A DNA stretch of 5,021 nt, taken from Syntrophomonas sp964422685 (GTDB lineage: Bacteria > Bacillota > Syntrophomonadia > Syntrophomonadales > Syntrophomonadaceae). The stretch lies in the NCBI GenBank assembly GCA_964422685.1, contig CAYRCG010000138.1, forward strand, positions 1 through 5,021. The letters run 5' to 3'. Below, in pieces: positions 1-4,845 of the stretch; the stretch's first letter is position 1; the number at the start of each line of letters is the position of its first letter. The notes beneath the pieces were generated by a model. The model was not told the origin of the DNA. It made no database searches and saw only the letters and a program-made list of their open reading frames with translations. The translations under genes and the position numbers were made by a program.

Positions 1-10
1 CAGCTTTCAC
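1..10 (-). CDS. rpmC: Probable start of ribosomal protein L29 (partial, cut by window edge)
   Basis: Only three codons are visible: GTG AAA GCT followed by a G at position 1, giving M-K-A and then a codon beginning with G. L29 is the gene that normally follows rplP in the S10 cluster, and its N-terminus in Firmicutes commonly begins MKA followed by a short polar stretch. If the rplP stop is TGA, as seems likely, the fourth codon here becomes GA-something (Asp or Glu), which also suits L29. This would make rpmC overlap the end of rplP in another frame by about 11 nt. The site before it is purine-rich (GGTGGTGAGG at 23-14) but not an ideal Shine-Dalgarno. The call is an inference from gene order and three residues; a start further left, outside the window, is the alternative. 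Confidence 0.45.
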
Positions 11-434
11 TAACCTCACCACCCATTTCTTCTCTTTTTAGGAATTTACATTTGATCGGAAGCTTATGTGCAGCAAGTCTCATCGCCTCGCGCGCTACTT
101 CTTCACTAACCCCAGATAATTCGAACATGATACGCCCGGGCTTAACCACCGCCACCCAATGTTCAGGCGAACCTTTGCCTTTCCCCATTCTAGTTTCAGC
201 CGGCTTCACGGTCAAAGGGCGATCGGGGAATATTTTAATCCATAGTTTGCCGCCTCTTTTTATATAACGGTTGATGGCGATTCTAGCCGCTTCTATTTGC
301 CGGTTGGTTATCCAGGCCGGTTCTAAGGCCTGCAGACCATAATCTCCATAAGTGATGGTATTACCTTTATTGGCCTTCCCGGTAAGGCTGGGCCGATGTT
401 GTTTCCTGCGTTTGACTCTTTTCGGGGTAAGCAT
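1..434 (-). CDS. rplP: 50S ribosomal protein L16
   Basis: L16 binds 23S rRNA near the A site and the central protuberance and helps position the acceptor arm of tRNA. The reading frame from ATG at 434 gives 144 residues, the same as B. subtilis L16. It begins MLTPKRVKRRKQHR, has the conserved WITNRQIEAARIAINRYIKR stretch at about 41-60, the FPDRPLT and RMGKGKG segments at about 69-88 (Arg82 sits where E. coli L16 carries its modified Arg81), and ends KLPIKCKFLKREEMGGE plus a short tail. The last sense codon ends at position 3; the bases TG at 2-1 are probably the start of a TGA stop cut by the edge. The ATG overlaps the rpsC TAA by one base (TAATG), and a GGAGGAGG Shine-Dalgarno lies at 445-452 inside the rpsC end, so translation is likely coupled. 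No frame break was found over the full length. Confidence 0.97.
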   Translation of the reverse strand, partial: MLTPKRVKRRKQHRPSLTGKANKGNTITYGDYGLQALEPAWITNRQIEAARIAINRYIKRGGKLWIKIFPDRPLTVKPAETRMGKGKGSPEHWVAVVKPGRIMFELSGVSEEVAREAMRLAAHKLPIKCKFLKREEMGGEVSES

Positions 435-1117
435 TATCTACCTGCCTCCTCCACTACTTTCTGCTTCGGTTCTTGGGGCCTTTGCTTGGCCTCGGGCAAA
501 ATCTCTCCCCGGTTAATCCACACCTTAATGCCTATCTTGCCGTAGGTAGTATTGGCTTCGGCGAAACCATAACCAATGTCGGCTCGCAAAGTATGCAAGG
601 GTACTTTGCCTTCGGCGTACCATTCCGTACGGGCTATTTCTGCTCCACCTAACCTGCCGGAAATCGCTATTTTAATGCCAATTCCGCCGGAACGCATGGT
701 ACGGCCGACAGTTTGCTTCATGGCGCGCCGGAAAGATATCCTCTTCTCTAGCTGCTGGGCAACATTTTCTGCCACAATCTGCGCATCGAATTCCGGTCTT
801 CTAATTTCCTGGATGTTGATATTGACATTCTTTTTAGTCATTTCCGCTAGGTTGACTTTGAGTCTTTCCACCTCAACTCCACCGCGGCCGATGATAATAC
901 CCGGTTTCGCCGTATGGATAGTTACCCTTATCCGGTTGCCGGTACGCTGTATTTCCACTTTGGAAATACCTGCGGCATAGAACCGATCTTTTATAAACTT
1001 CCTTAGTTTGAAATCCTCATGTAGTAGCTCGCTATAGTCCCGGTCAGCATACCAGTTGGAATCCCAGTCCCTGATAATTCCTATTCTAAACCCATTTGGA
1101 TGAACCTTTTGACCCAC
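434..1117 (-). CDS. rpsC: 30S ribosomal protein S3
   Basis: S3 sits on the solvent side of the 30S head at the mRNA entry channel and, in E. coli, contributes to mRNA unwinding. The protein is 227 residues, slightly longer than the 218 of B. subtilis because of a charged C-terminal tail (about 208-227). It starts MGQKVHPNGFRIG, typical of the family. A type II KH domain follows, with the GxxG loop visible as GRGG at 77-80. The basic FRRAMKQ segment at 129-135 corresponds to the entry-channel arginine/lysine patch. The C-terminal domain shows RADIGYGFAEANTTYGKIGI from about 178. The start codon is GTG at 1117, supported by GGAGG at 1125-1129 with a 7-nt spacer. The GTG shares one base with the rplV TAG stop (TAGTG), and the TAA stop shares one base with the rplP ATG. 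Confidence 0.98.
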   Translation of the reverse strand: MGQKVHPNGFRIGIIRDWDSNWYADRDYSELLHEDFKLRKFIKDRFYAAGISKVEIQRTGNRIRVTIHTAKPGIIIGRGGVEVERLKVNLAEMTKKNVNINIQEIRRPEFDAQIVAENVAQQLEKRISFRRAMKQTVGRTMRSGGIGIKIAISGRLGGAEIARTEWYAEGKVPLHTLRADIGYGFAEANTTYGKIGIKVWINRGEILPEAKQRPQEPKQKVVEEAGR

Positions 1118-1458
1118 TATTTTACCTCCCTTTCCCTAAGTACCACGGTTATGTGGCTGGTTCTATGGCGTCTGACATCGGCACGGCCATATGCCCGGGG
1201 CCGCATTCGTTTTGCTATCGGCCCTTCATCGATGAATATCTGGGAAATCACCAGGTCATCAGAATCCATATCAAAATTGTGTTCAGCATTGGCGATAGCA
1301 GATTGCAGTACTTTCCTTATCAGGGGAGCGGATTTCTTGTTGGTATACCTAAGTATCGCCATGGCTTCGCCAGTATCCTTACCTCTAACCAAATCAGCTA
1401 CCTGCCGTGCTTTTAAAGGGGATACGCGTATATAGCGCGCAATAGCTCTGGCTTCCAT
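1117..1458 (-). CDS. rplV: 50S ribosomal protein L22
   Basis: L22 contacts every domain of 23S rRNA and sends a long beta-hairpin into the wall of the peptide exit tunnel. From the ATG at 1458 the protein is 113 residues, matching the B. subtilis length, and begins MEARAIARYIRVSPLKARQV, which aligns with the start of the family. The tunnel hairpin corresponds to about residues 79-103 (GPIAKRMRPRAYGRADVRRH within it) and shows no deletion of the kind linked to macrolide resistance. An in-frame ATG two codons upstream (1464) directly abuts the GGAGG at 1465-1469, leaving no spacer, whereas the ATG at 1458 has a 6-nt spacer; the shorter form is therefore chosen. The stop TAG overlaps the rpsC GTG by one base. 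Confidence 0.96.
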   Translation of the reverse strand: MEARAIARYIRVSPLKARQVADLVRGKDTGEAMAILRYTNKKSAPLIRKVLQSAIANAEHNFDMDSDDLVISQIFIDEGPIAKRMRPRAYGRADVRRHRTSHITVVLREREVK

Positions 1459-1464
1459 CTTCAT

Positions 1465-1472
1465 CCTCCTTC
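1465..1472 (-). promoter_or_regulatory. Shine-Dalgarno of rplV that decides the start
   Basis: The transcript reads GGAAGGAGG immediately before ATG AAG ATG. The GGAGG core is at 1469-1465. It has zero spacing to the first ATG (1464) and 6 nt to the second ATG (1458). Only the second spacing is usual for Firmicutes, and it also gives the family's normal N-terminus. The site lies in the 14-nt gap after the rpsS stop and touches that stop codon. Confidence 0.8.
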
Positions 1473-1757
1473 CTACCGCGCTCTGCTCGATTTTTCGGAT
1501 TTACCGGCGTGACCCCGGTATATCCGGGTGGGAGCGAATTCGCCGAGTTTCATCCCTACCATATCTTCGGTTACATAGACCGGTATATGCTTGCGTCCAT
1601 CGTGTACCGCCAGGGTATGGCCGATCATATCCGGCATAATAGTGGAGCGTCGTGACCAGGTTTTTATTACTCTTTTCTGGCCAGATTGGTTCATTACTTC
1701 TATCTTTTTTAACAATTTTTCTTCACAATAAGGTCCTTTTTTCAGTGACCTGCCCAT
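1473..1757 (-). CDS. rpsS: 30S ribosomal protein S19
   Basis: S19 lies in the 30S head next to S13 and contacts the A-site finger and tRNA region. The protein is 94 residues, near the usual 92-93, and begins MGRSLKKGPYCEEKLLKKIE. The middle shows KTWSRRSTIMPDMIGHTLAV (32-51), and the family signature runs DGRKHIPVYVTEDMVGMKLG from 53, followed by EFAPTRIYRGH at 73-83. The C-terminal tail is short and basic. The ATG at 1757 is preceded by AAAGGAGGT with the GGAGG at 1765-1769 and a 7-nt spacer, an excellent ribosome site. It is separated from rplB by 68 nt containing a small hairpin, and from rplV by 14 nt. Confidence 0.98.
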   Translation of the reverse strand: MGRSLKKGPYCEEKLLKKIEVMNQSGQKRVIKTWSRRSTIMPDMIGHTLAVHDGRKHIPVYVTEDMVGMKLGEFAPTRIYRGHAGKSEKSSRAR

Positions 1758-1786
1758 CTAAAGACCTCCTTTGGTATATTTACGCC

Positions 1787-1808
1787 AGCCTTTTGCTGTA
1801 AAAAGGCT
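1787..1808 (-). other. Intercistronic hairpin between rplB and rpsS
   Basis: The 22 bases form a perfect inverted repeat: an 8-bp stem (AGCCTTTT paired with AAAAGGCT) closed by a 6-nt loop (TACAGC on the transcript strand). It lies in the 68-nt gap between the rplB stop and the rpsS start, about 17 nt before the rpsS Shine-Dalgarno. No run of U follows on the transcript, so it is not a standard intrinsic terminator. A role in mRNA processing, stability or modulation of rpsS initiation is possible but unproven. The repeat is seen directly; the function is inference. Confidence 0.5.
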
Positions 1809-1825
1809 TCCTCATATCAATCCCT

Positions 1826-2653
1826 TTAAGGTTTACGCTTTCTTACAATCATATTGTCCGAGGGTTTTTTCCTGCGGGTTTTACCGCCGATAGCAATCTT
1901 ACCCCAAGGCGAAACGGGATACTTTCTGCCGACGGGGGCACGGCCTTCCCCCCCACCATGCGGGTGATCAGCAGGGTTCATAACTGCCCCGCGCACACTA
2001 GGCCTGATGCCTAACCAGCGACTACGTCCGGCTTTCCCCAAAGTCATGTTCTCATGCTCTAGGTTCCCCACCTGCCCCAGAGTAGCCCGGCAGCTCACAT
2101 GAATAAGCCTTACTTCACCGGAAGGCAAGCGCACATGGGCGTAAGCCCCCTCTTTCGCCATTAATTGGGCTACTACTCCGGCTGAACGCACCAATTGTGC
2201 CCCTTTACCCGGCCGTAGCTCAATGTTATGAATCAAAGAGCCTACCGGTATATCTTTCAGCGCCAGGCTGTTGCCGGTTTTAATATCGGCCTCAGGTCCC
2301 GATTCTACAATATCGCCTACTTTAAGGTTATGCGGTGCTATGATATATGCCTTATGCCCATCGAAATAATGCAATAAAGCTATATTGGCTGAGCGGTTAG
2401 GATCATATTCGATAGCAGCCACCCGGGCGGGAACTTTGTCTTTAATCCGTTTGAAATCGACTATACGGTACTGCCGTTTATGTCCGCCGCCCCGGTGTCT
2501 AACCGTAATACGACCTTTCACATTGCGACCGGCTTTTCTTTTGAGGGGGGCGAGCAGGCTTTTTTCCGGTTCCTGCTTAGTAATCTCCTCAAAACTCATG
2601 GTGGTCATGTGCCTTCTGCTATGTGTCGTAGGCTTAAATTTTTTTATGCCCAT
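1826..2653 (-). CDS. rplB: 50S ribosomal protein L2
   Basis: L2 binds 23S rRNA early in assembly, bridges the subunits and is needed for peptidyl-transferase activity. From ATG at 2653 the protein is 275 residues, close to the 277 of B. subtilis, and begins MGIKKFKPTTHSRRHMTT. Visible blocks include PEKSLLAPLKRKAGRN (29-44), VRHRGGGHKRQYRIVDFKR (51-69), IEYDPNRSANIALLHY (81-96), NIELRPGKGAQLVRSAG (143-159) and GKAGRSRWLGIRPSVRGAVM (206-225). The signature NPADHPHGGGEGRAPVGR follows at 226-243, where His230 corresponds to the functionally important E. coli His229. The C-terminus is strongly basic. A four-codon longer GTG start (2665) would fall on the Shine-Dalgarno itself and is rejected. Confidence 0.98.
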   Translation of the reverse strand: MGIKKFKPTTHSRRHMTTMSFEEITKQEPEKSLLAPLKRKAGRNVKGRITVRHRGGGHKRQYRIVDFKRIKDKVPARVAAIEYDPNRSANIALLHYFDGHKAYIIAPHNLKVGDIVESGPEADIKTGNSLALKDIPVGSLIHNIELRPGKGAQLVRSAGVVAQLMAKEGAYAHVRLPSGEVRLIHVSCRATLGQVGNLEHENMTLGKAGRSRWLGIRPSVRGAVMNPADHPHGGGEGRAPVGRKYPVSPWGKIAIGGKTRRKKPSDNMIVRKRKP

Positions 2654-2664
2654 TTTTCGTTTCA

Positions 2665-2670
2665 CTCCTT
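2665..2670 (-). promoter_or_regulatory. Shine-Dalgarno of rplB that decides the start
   Basis: AAGGAG lies 11 nt upstream of the ATG at 2653. The in-frame GTG at 2663-2665 overlaps the last base of this motif and so cannot use it. This supports the 275-residue L2 beginning MGIKKFKP over the 279-residue version. Confidence 0.75.
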
Positions 2671-2704
2671 ATTACGAGCTCGGTTCGAACATCATTCGCT
2701 AGCA

Positions 2705-2992
2705 TTACATGCCTTCAAATAAACGAATTTTGTGGCCGGGCTTAAGACAAATTATCGCTTTTTTACGATCGGGTTTCTTCCCTTCAAACCGACCCATTCT
2801 TTTCGGTTTGCCTTTTATATTCATGGTATTTACGCTTTCAACCCGTACCGCAAAGATGTTTTCTATAGCGTTCTTTATCTCAGTTTTATTGGCCCGCTTA
2901 TCCACAATAAAGGTGTATTTATTATCAGCCAGCAAGTTCATTGATTTTTCAGTAACCACCGGCTTTATTATAATATCCCGGTAATCCCTCAT
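2705..2992 (-). CDS. rplW: 50S ribosomal protein L23
   Basis: L23 lies at the exit of the peptide tunnel and serves as docking point for trigger factor and signal recognition particle. The protein is 95 residues, the usual bacterial length. It shows PVVTEKSMNL at 11-20, in which Glu15 matches the E. coli Glu18 used for trigger-factor binding (inferred by alignment from memory). The family block KRANKTEIKNAIENIFAV follows at 32-49, then the extended loop NIKGKPKRMGRFEGKKP at 58-74. The ATG at 2992 follows the rplD TAA with no intervening base, and its Shine-Dalgarno (GGAGG at 3004-3008, 11-nt spacer) is inside the rplD coding end, so coupled translation is likely. The rplB gene follows after 51 nt. 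Confidence 0.97.
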   Translation of the reverse strand: MRDYRDIIIKPVVTEKSMNLLADNKYTFIVDKRANKTEIKNAIENIFAVRVESVNTMNIKGKPKRMGRFEGKKPDRKKAIICLKPGHKIRLFEGM

Positions 2993-3616
2993 TTAGGCAA
3001 ACACCTCCTCTATCCGGGCTACTGCCTCGCGGGTTATGAGCAAAGTATCATAATTCAGCAAATCATACACATTGATAAAATCTACCTTTAATGGTTTCAC
3101 CCCAGGAATGTTTCGTGATGATTTCATTACATTGGTATCACCGGAAGCAGTTACCACCAGGGTTTTCTTTCCCACCGGAAAGGATTTGAGAGTCTGCATC
3201 ATAAGCCTAGTTTTGGGTTCCTCGAAAATGAGGGAATCCAGTACGATGATGCTATTATCTAAAACCTTGGTGGAAAGAGCCGATTTCATAGCCAGCCTTC
3301 TAACCTTACGCGGCAGTCTGTAGGAATAATCCCTGGGCCTAGGGCCAAAAGCAACTCCGCCTTTGGTCCACACAGGATTCCTGCTACTACCAACACGCGC
3401 CCTACCAGTACCTTTTTGTCTCCAGGGTTTCCTGCCGCCTCCCCGGACCTCTGCCCGAGTCTTACTAGAGGCAGTACCCACCCGCTTATTAGCCAATTGC
3501 ATTTTTACAAAATCAAACATAACTGCCTTATTGGGTTTAATGCCAAAAACGCTGTCGTTTAACTCTATTTCTCCAACCTGGGCCCCGCTCATATCATACA
3601 TTGCAACTTTGGGCAT
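2993..3616 (-). CDS. rplD: 50S ribosomal protein L4
   Basis: L4 is an early assembly protein whose long loop lines the narrow part of the exit tunnel beside L22. The protein is 207 residues, identical in length to B. subtilis L4. It starts MPKVAMYDMSGAQVGEIELN. The tunnel loop runs through about 58-92 and carries the family block RGGGRKPWRQKGTGRARVG at 58-76; no insertion or deletion is apparent there. The second half includes LPRKVRRLAMKSALSTKV at 101-118, SRNIPGV at 167-173 and INVYDLLNYDTLLITREAV at 181-199. ATG at 3616 has GGAGG at 3628-3632 with an 11-nt spacer. In E. coli L4 represses its own operon through a leader structure; that specific mechanism is not expected in Firmicutes and no matching leader is recognised here. 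Confidence 0.98.
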   Translation of the reverse strand: MPKVAMYDMSGAQVGEIELNDSVFGIKPNKAVMFDFVKMQLANKRVGTASSKTRAEVRGGGRKPWRQKGTGRARVGSSRNPVWTKGGVAFGPRPRDYSYRLPRKVRRLAMKSALSTKVLDNSIIVLDSLIFEEPKTRLMMQTLKSFPVGKKTLVVTASGDTNVMKSSRNIPGVKPLKVDFINVYDLLNYDTLLITREAVARIEEVFA

Positions 3617-3669
3617 CTTTTTGCCTACCTCCTCTTAAAATAGTGGACCGTTCAAAGAACTGCTTCCTG

Positions 3670-4308
3670 CTATTTTTCTTTAACCGAATTCTTTATGATA
3701 ACCATGCCTTTTTTGGGCCCTGGAATTGAACCTTTGATAAGAATTAGATTCCTATCCGGATAGACTTTTACTACCTTCAAGCCCTGGACCGTGACCCTTT
3801 CTCCCCCAAGTCGACCCGGGAGTTTTCTTCCCTTAAATACGCGGGCTGGCCCCTTTGCCGCCAGGGAACCGGGACGCCGGTGATATTTAGAACCATGCCC
3901 CATGGAGCCGCGGGCGAAGTTGTGTCTCTTAACAGCGCCGGCAAAGCCTTTGCCCTTCGAAGTGCCAATTACATCGACTAGATCTCCTGCTGCAAAAACT
4001 TCCGCTGTTATTTCCTGCCCTATATCGAATTCATTCACATTATCCACCTGGAATTCCTTTATATAGCGCAACGGCTTTGTATTGGCTTTTTTGAAGTGTC
4101 CTTTGGCCGGCTTGTTGGCTAATTTTTCTTTCAGGTTGTAAAAGCCTACCTGAATGGATTCATAACCATCACTTTCCAAGCTTTTTTTCTGCAAGACTGT
4201 ACAGGGTCCGGCTTCAATTATGCTTACCGGTATAGCTTTATCATTCTCATCGAAAATCTGCGTCATGCCGATTTTAATTCCCATTATGGCTTTCTGCTTA
4301 GCAATCAC
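3670..4308 (-). CDS. rplC: 50S ribosomal protein L3
   Basis: L3 initiates 50S assembly and extends a loop close to the peptidyl-transferase centre. From GTG at 4308 the protein is 212 residues (B. subtilis 209) and begins MIAKQKAIMGIKIGMTQIFD, where GIKIGMTQIF is the conserved N-terminal block. The central extension is seen as GTSKGKGFAGAVKRHNFARG (115-134), then SMGHGSKYHRRPGSL (135-149), followed by GRKLPGRLGGERVTVQGLKV (160-179). The start is uncertain: in-frame candidates are GTG 4362 (230 aa), ATG 4323 (225 aa), GTG 4308 and ATG 4284 (204 aa). Only GTG 4308 has a strong Shine-Dalgarno, GGAGG at 4317-4321 with an 8-nt spacer, and a family-like N-terminus. It follows rpsJ after 127 nt and precedes rplD by 53 nt. 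Confidence 0.95.
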   Translation of the reverse strand: MIAKQKAIMGIKIGMTQIFDENDKAIPVSIIEAGPCTVLQKKSLESDGYESIQVGFYNLKEKLANKPAKGHFKKANTKPLRYIKEFQVDNVNEFDIGQEITAEVFAAGDLVDVIGTSKGKGFAGAVKRHNFARGSMGHGSKYHRRPGSLAAKGPARVFKGRKLPGRLGGERVTVQGLKVVKVYPDRNLILIKGSIPGPKKGMVIIKNSVKEK

Positions 4309-4316
4309 CTTAATTA

Positions 4317-4321
4317 CCTCC
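4317..4321 (-). promoter_or_regulatory. Shine-Dalgarno of rplC that decides the start
   Basis: The core GGAGG, within ATGGAGGTAATTAAGGTG on the transcript, lies 8 nt before GTG 4308. The in-frame ATG at 4323 overlaps this motif and has no good site of its own, and the ATG at 4284 has only weakly purine-rich sequence upstream. This is the main reason for choosing a GTG start for L3. Confidence 0.7.
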
Positions 4322-4336
4322 ATCTTTTGGCGATAG

Positions 4337-4408
4337 GTTGGAAGTGGGACATCCAACTTCACTTCTCTTTATTACTTCTTACTGCTTGCAGGACCCTTTT
4401 TTCCCACT
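4337..4408 (-). other. Possible hairpin/pseudoknot in the rpsJ-rplC gap
   Basis: On the transcript strand a 6-bp stem (GUUGGA at 4357-4352 with UCCAAC at 4342-4337) encloses a 9-nt loop. Seven loop bases, UCCCACU (4349-4343), are exactly complementary to AGUGGGA at 4408-4402 upstream. The loop could therefore pair outside the hairpin as a pseudoknot just before the rplC Shine-Dalgarno. A competing local pairing, GAAGU (4360-4356) with ACUUC (4345-4341), is also possible. The complementarity is visible; the fold and any regulatory role are inference, and short matches like these can occur by chance. Confidence 0.3.
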
Positions 4409-4435
4409 GGCCCGTTAAGCATAAGGGTTATATGG

Positions 4436-4747
4436 TTATAATTTGATTTCTATGTCTACTCCTGAAGGTAAATCCAGATGCATCAAAGCATCTATAGTCT
4501 TAGAATTAGGATCCAGGATGTCTATTAAACGCTTATGGGTCCTCATTTCAAACTGCTCCCGCGAATCCTTGTTTACATGGGGAGAGCGCAGGATAGTATA
4601 GATACTCCTCTCCGTAGGCAGGGGTATGGGGCCGGATACTCCGGAACCATTTTTCCTGGCTGTTTCTACAATCTTCTGGGAGGACTGATCCAGAAGCTTG
4701 TGATCAAATGCCTTTAGTCTAATCCTTACTTTTTGCTGGCCATTCAC
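4436..4747 (-). CDS. rpsJ: 30S ribosomal protein S10 (NusE)
   Basis: S10 is part of the 30S head and, as NusE, joins NusB and NusG in transcription antitermination. The protein is 103 residues (B. subtilis 102). After a divergent MNGQQK start it reads VRIRLKAFDHKLLDQSSQKI (7-26), SGPIPLPTERSIYTILRSPH (38-57) and the signature block VNKDSREQFEMRTHKRLIDI (58-77), ending in LDLPSGVDIEIKL. The extended loop that inserts into the head lies around 46-70. The start is GTG at 4747 with GGAGG at 4758-4762 and a 10-nt spacer. An ATG four bases downstream (4743) is out of frame and reaches a stop after five codons. It is the first gene of the S10 cluster, 98 nt after tuf and 127 nt before rplC. Confidence 0.98.
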   Translation of the reverse strand: MNGQQKVRIRLKAFDHKLLDQSSQKIVETARKNGSGVSGPIPLPTERSIYTILRSPHVNKDSREQFEMRTHKRLIDILDPNSKTIDALMHLDLPSGVDIEIKL

Positions 4748-4785
4748 TCTTTCTTAACCTCCTTAGACTGGCTTACTATAAATAC

Positions 4786-4799
4786 ACGCACCCATGCGT
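4786..4799 (-). other. Small hairpin upstream of rpsJ
   Basis: A perfect 5-bp inverted repeat (ACGCA paired with TGCGT) closes a 4-nt loop. It lies 5 nt downstream, in transcript sense, of the larger 10-bp hairpin in the same gap. About 23 nt separate it from the GGAGG of rpsJ. It is short and could be chance, but the tandem arrangement is noted. Confidence 0.35.
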
Positions 4800-4804
4800 T
4801 CGGG

Positions 4805-4828
4805 GGCCAGGGAATCTTTTCCCTGGCC
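4805..4828 (-). promoter_or_regulatory. Terminator-like 10-bp hairpin between tuf and rpsJ, no U-tract
   Basis: The bases form a perfect inverted repeat with a 10-bp stem, GGCCAGGGAA paired with TTCCCTGGCC, and a 4-nt loop, located 17 nt after the tuf stop. The lower stem is GC-rich, so the hairpin should be stable. On the transcript it is followed by CCCGAACGCATGG rather than a run of U, so it does not fit a standard intrinsic terminator. It could protect the tuf 3' end, mark an RNA processing site, or act as a partial terminator that lowers expression of the S10 cluster relative to tuf. The structure is seen directly; the role is inferred. Confidence 0.55.
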
Positions 4829-4845
4829 GTCTACCCTTTAATCTC

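Noticed and set aside
576..980. 134-codon open frame on the plus strand
   Set aside because: It is fully antisense to rpsC, has no recognisable family features, and rpsC is intact with a clear ribosome site. It is a shadow frame of conserved coding DNA.
1096..1435. Two overlapping plus-strand frames of 106 and 111 codons
   Set aside because: Both lie antisense to rplV and the rpsC start and lack any family resemblance; rplV accounts for the sequence.
2672..2695. Seven-codon frame MMFEPSS in the rplW-rplB gap
   Set aside because: Too short to judge, no good Shine-Dalgarno in position, and frames of this size are expected by chance in a 51-nt gap.
2385..2722. Plus-strand frames over the rplB 5' end and the rplW-rplB gap
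   Set aside because: Antisense to L2 with no credible ribosome site or protein motif.
3777..3968. 63-codon minus-strand frame inside rplC
   Set aside because: It is an alternative frame of the conserved L3 region and has no independent support.
4775..4780. TATAGT as a -10 box for a promoter directly before rpsJ
   Set aside because: Five of six bases match the consensus, but no acceptable -35 box exists at 16-18 nt upstream; that stretch lies in the hairpin region. The predicted start would also leave a very short leader.
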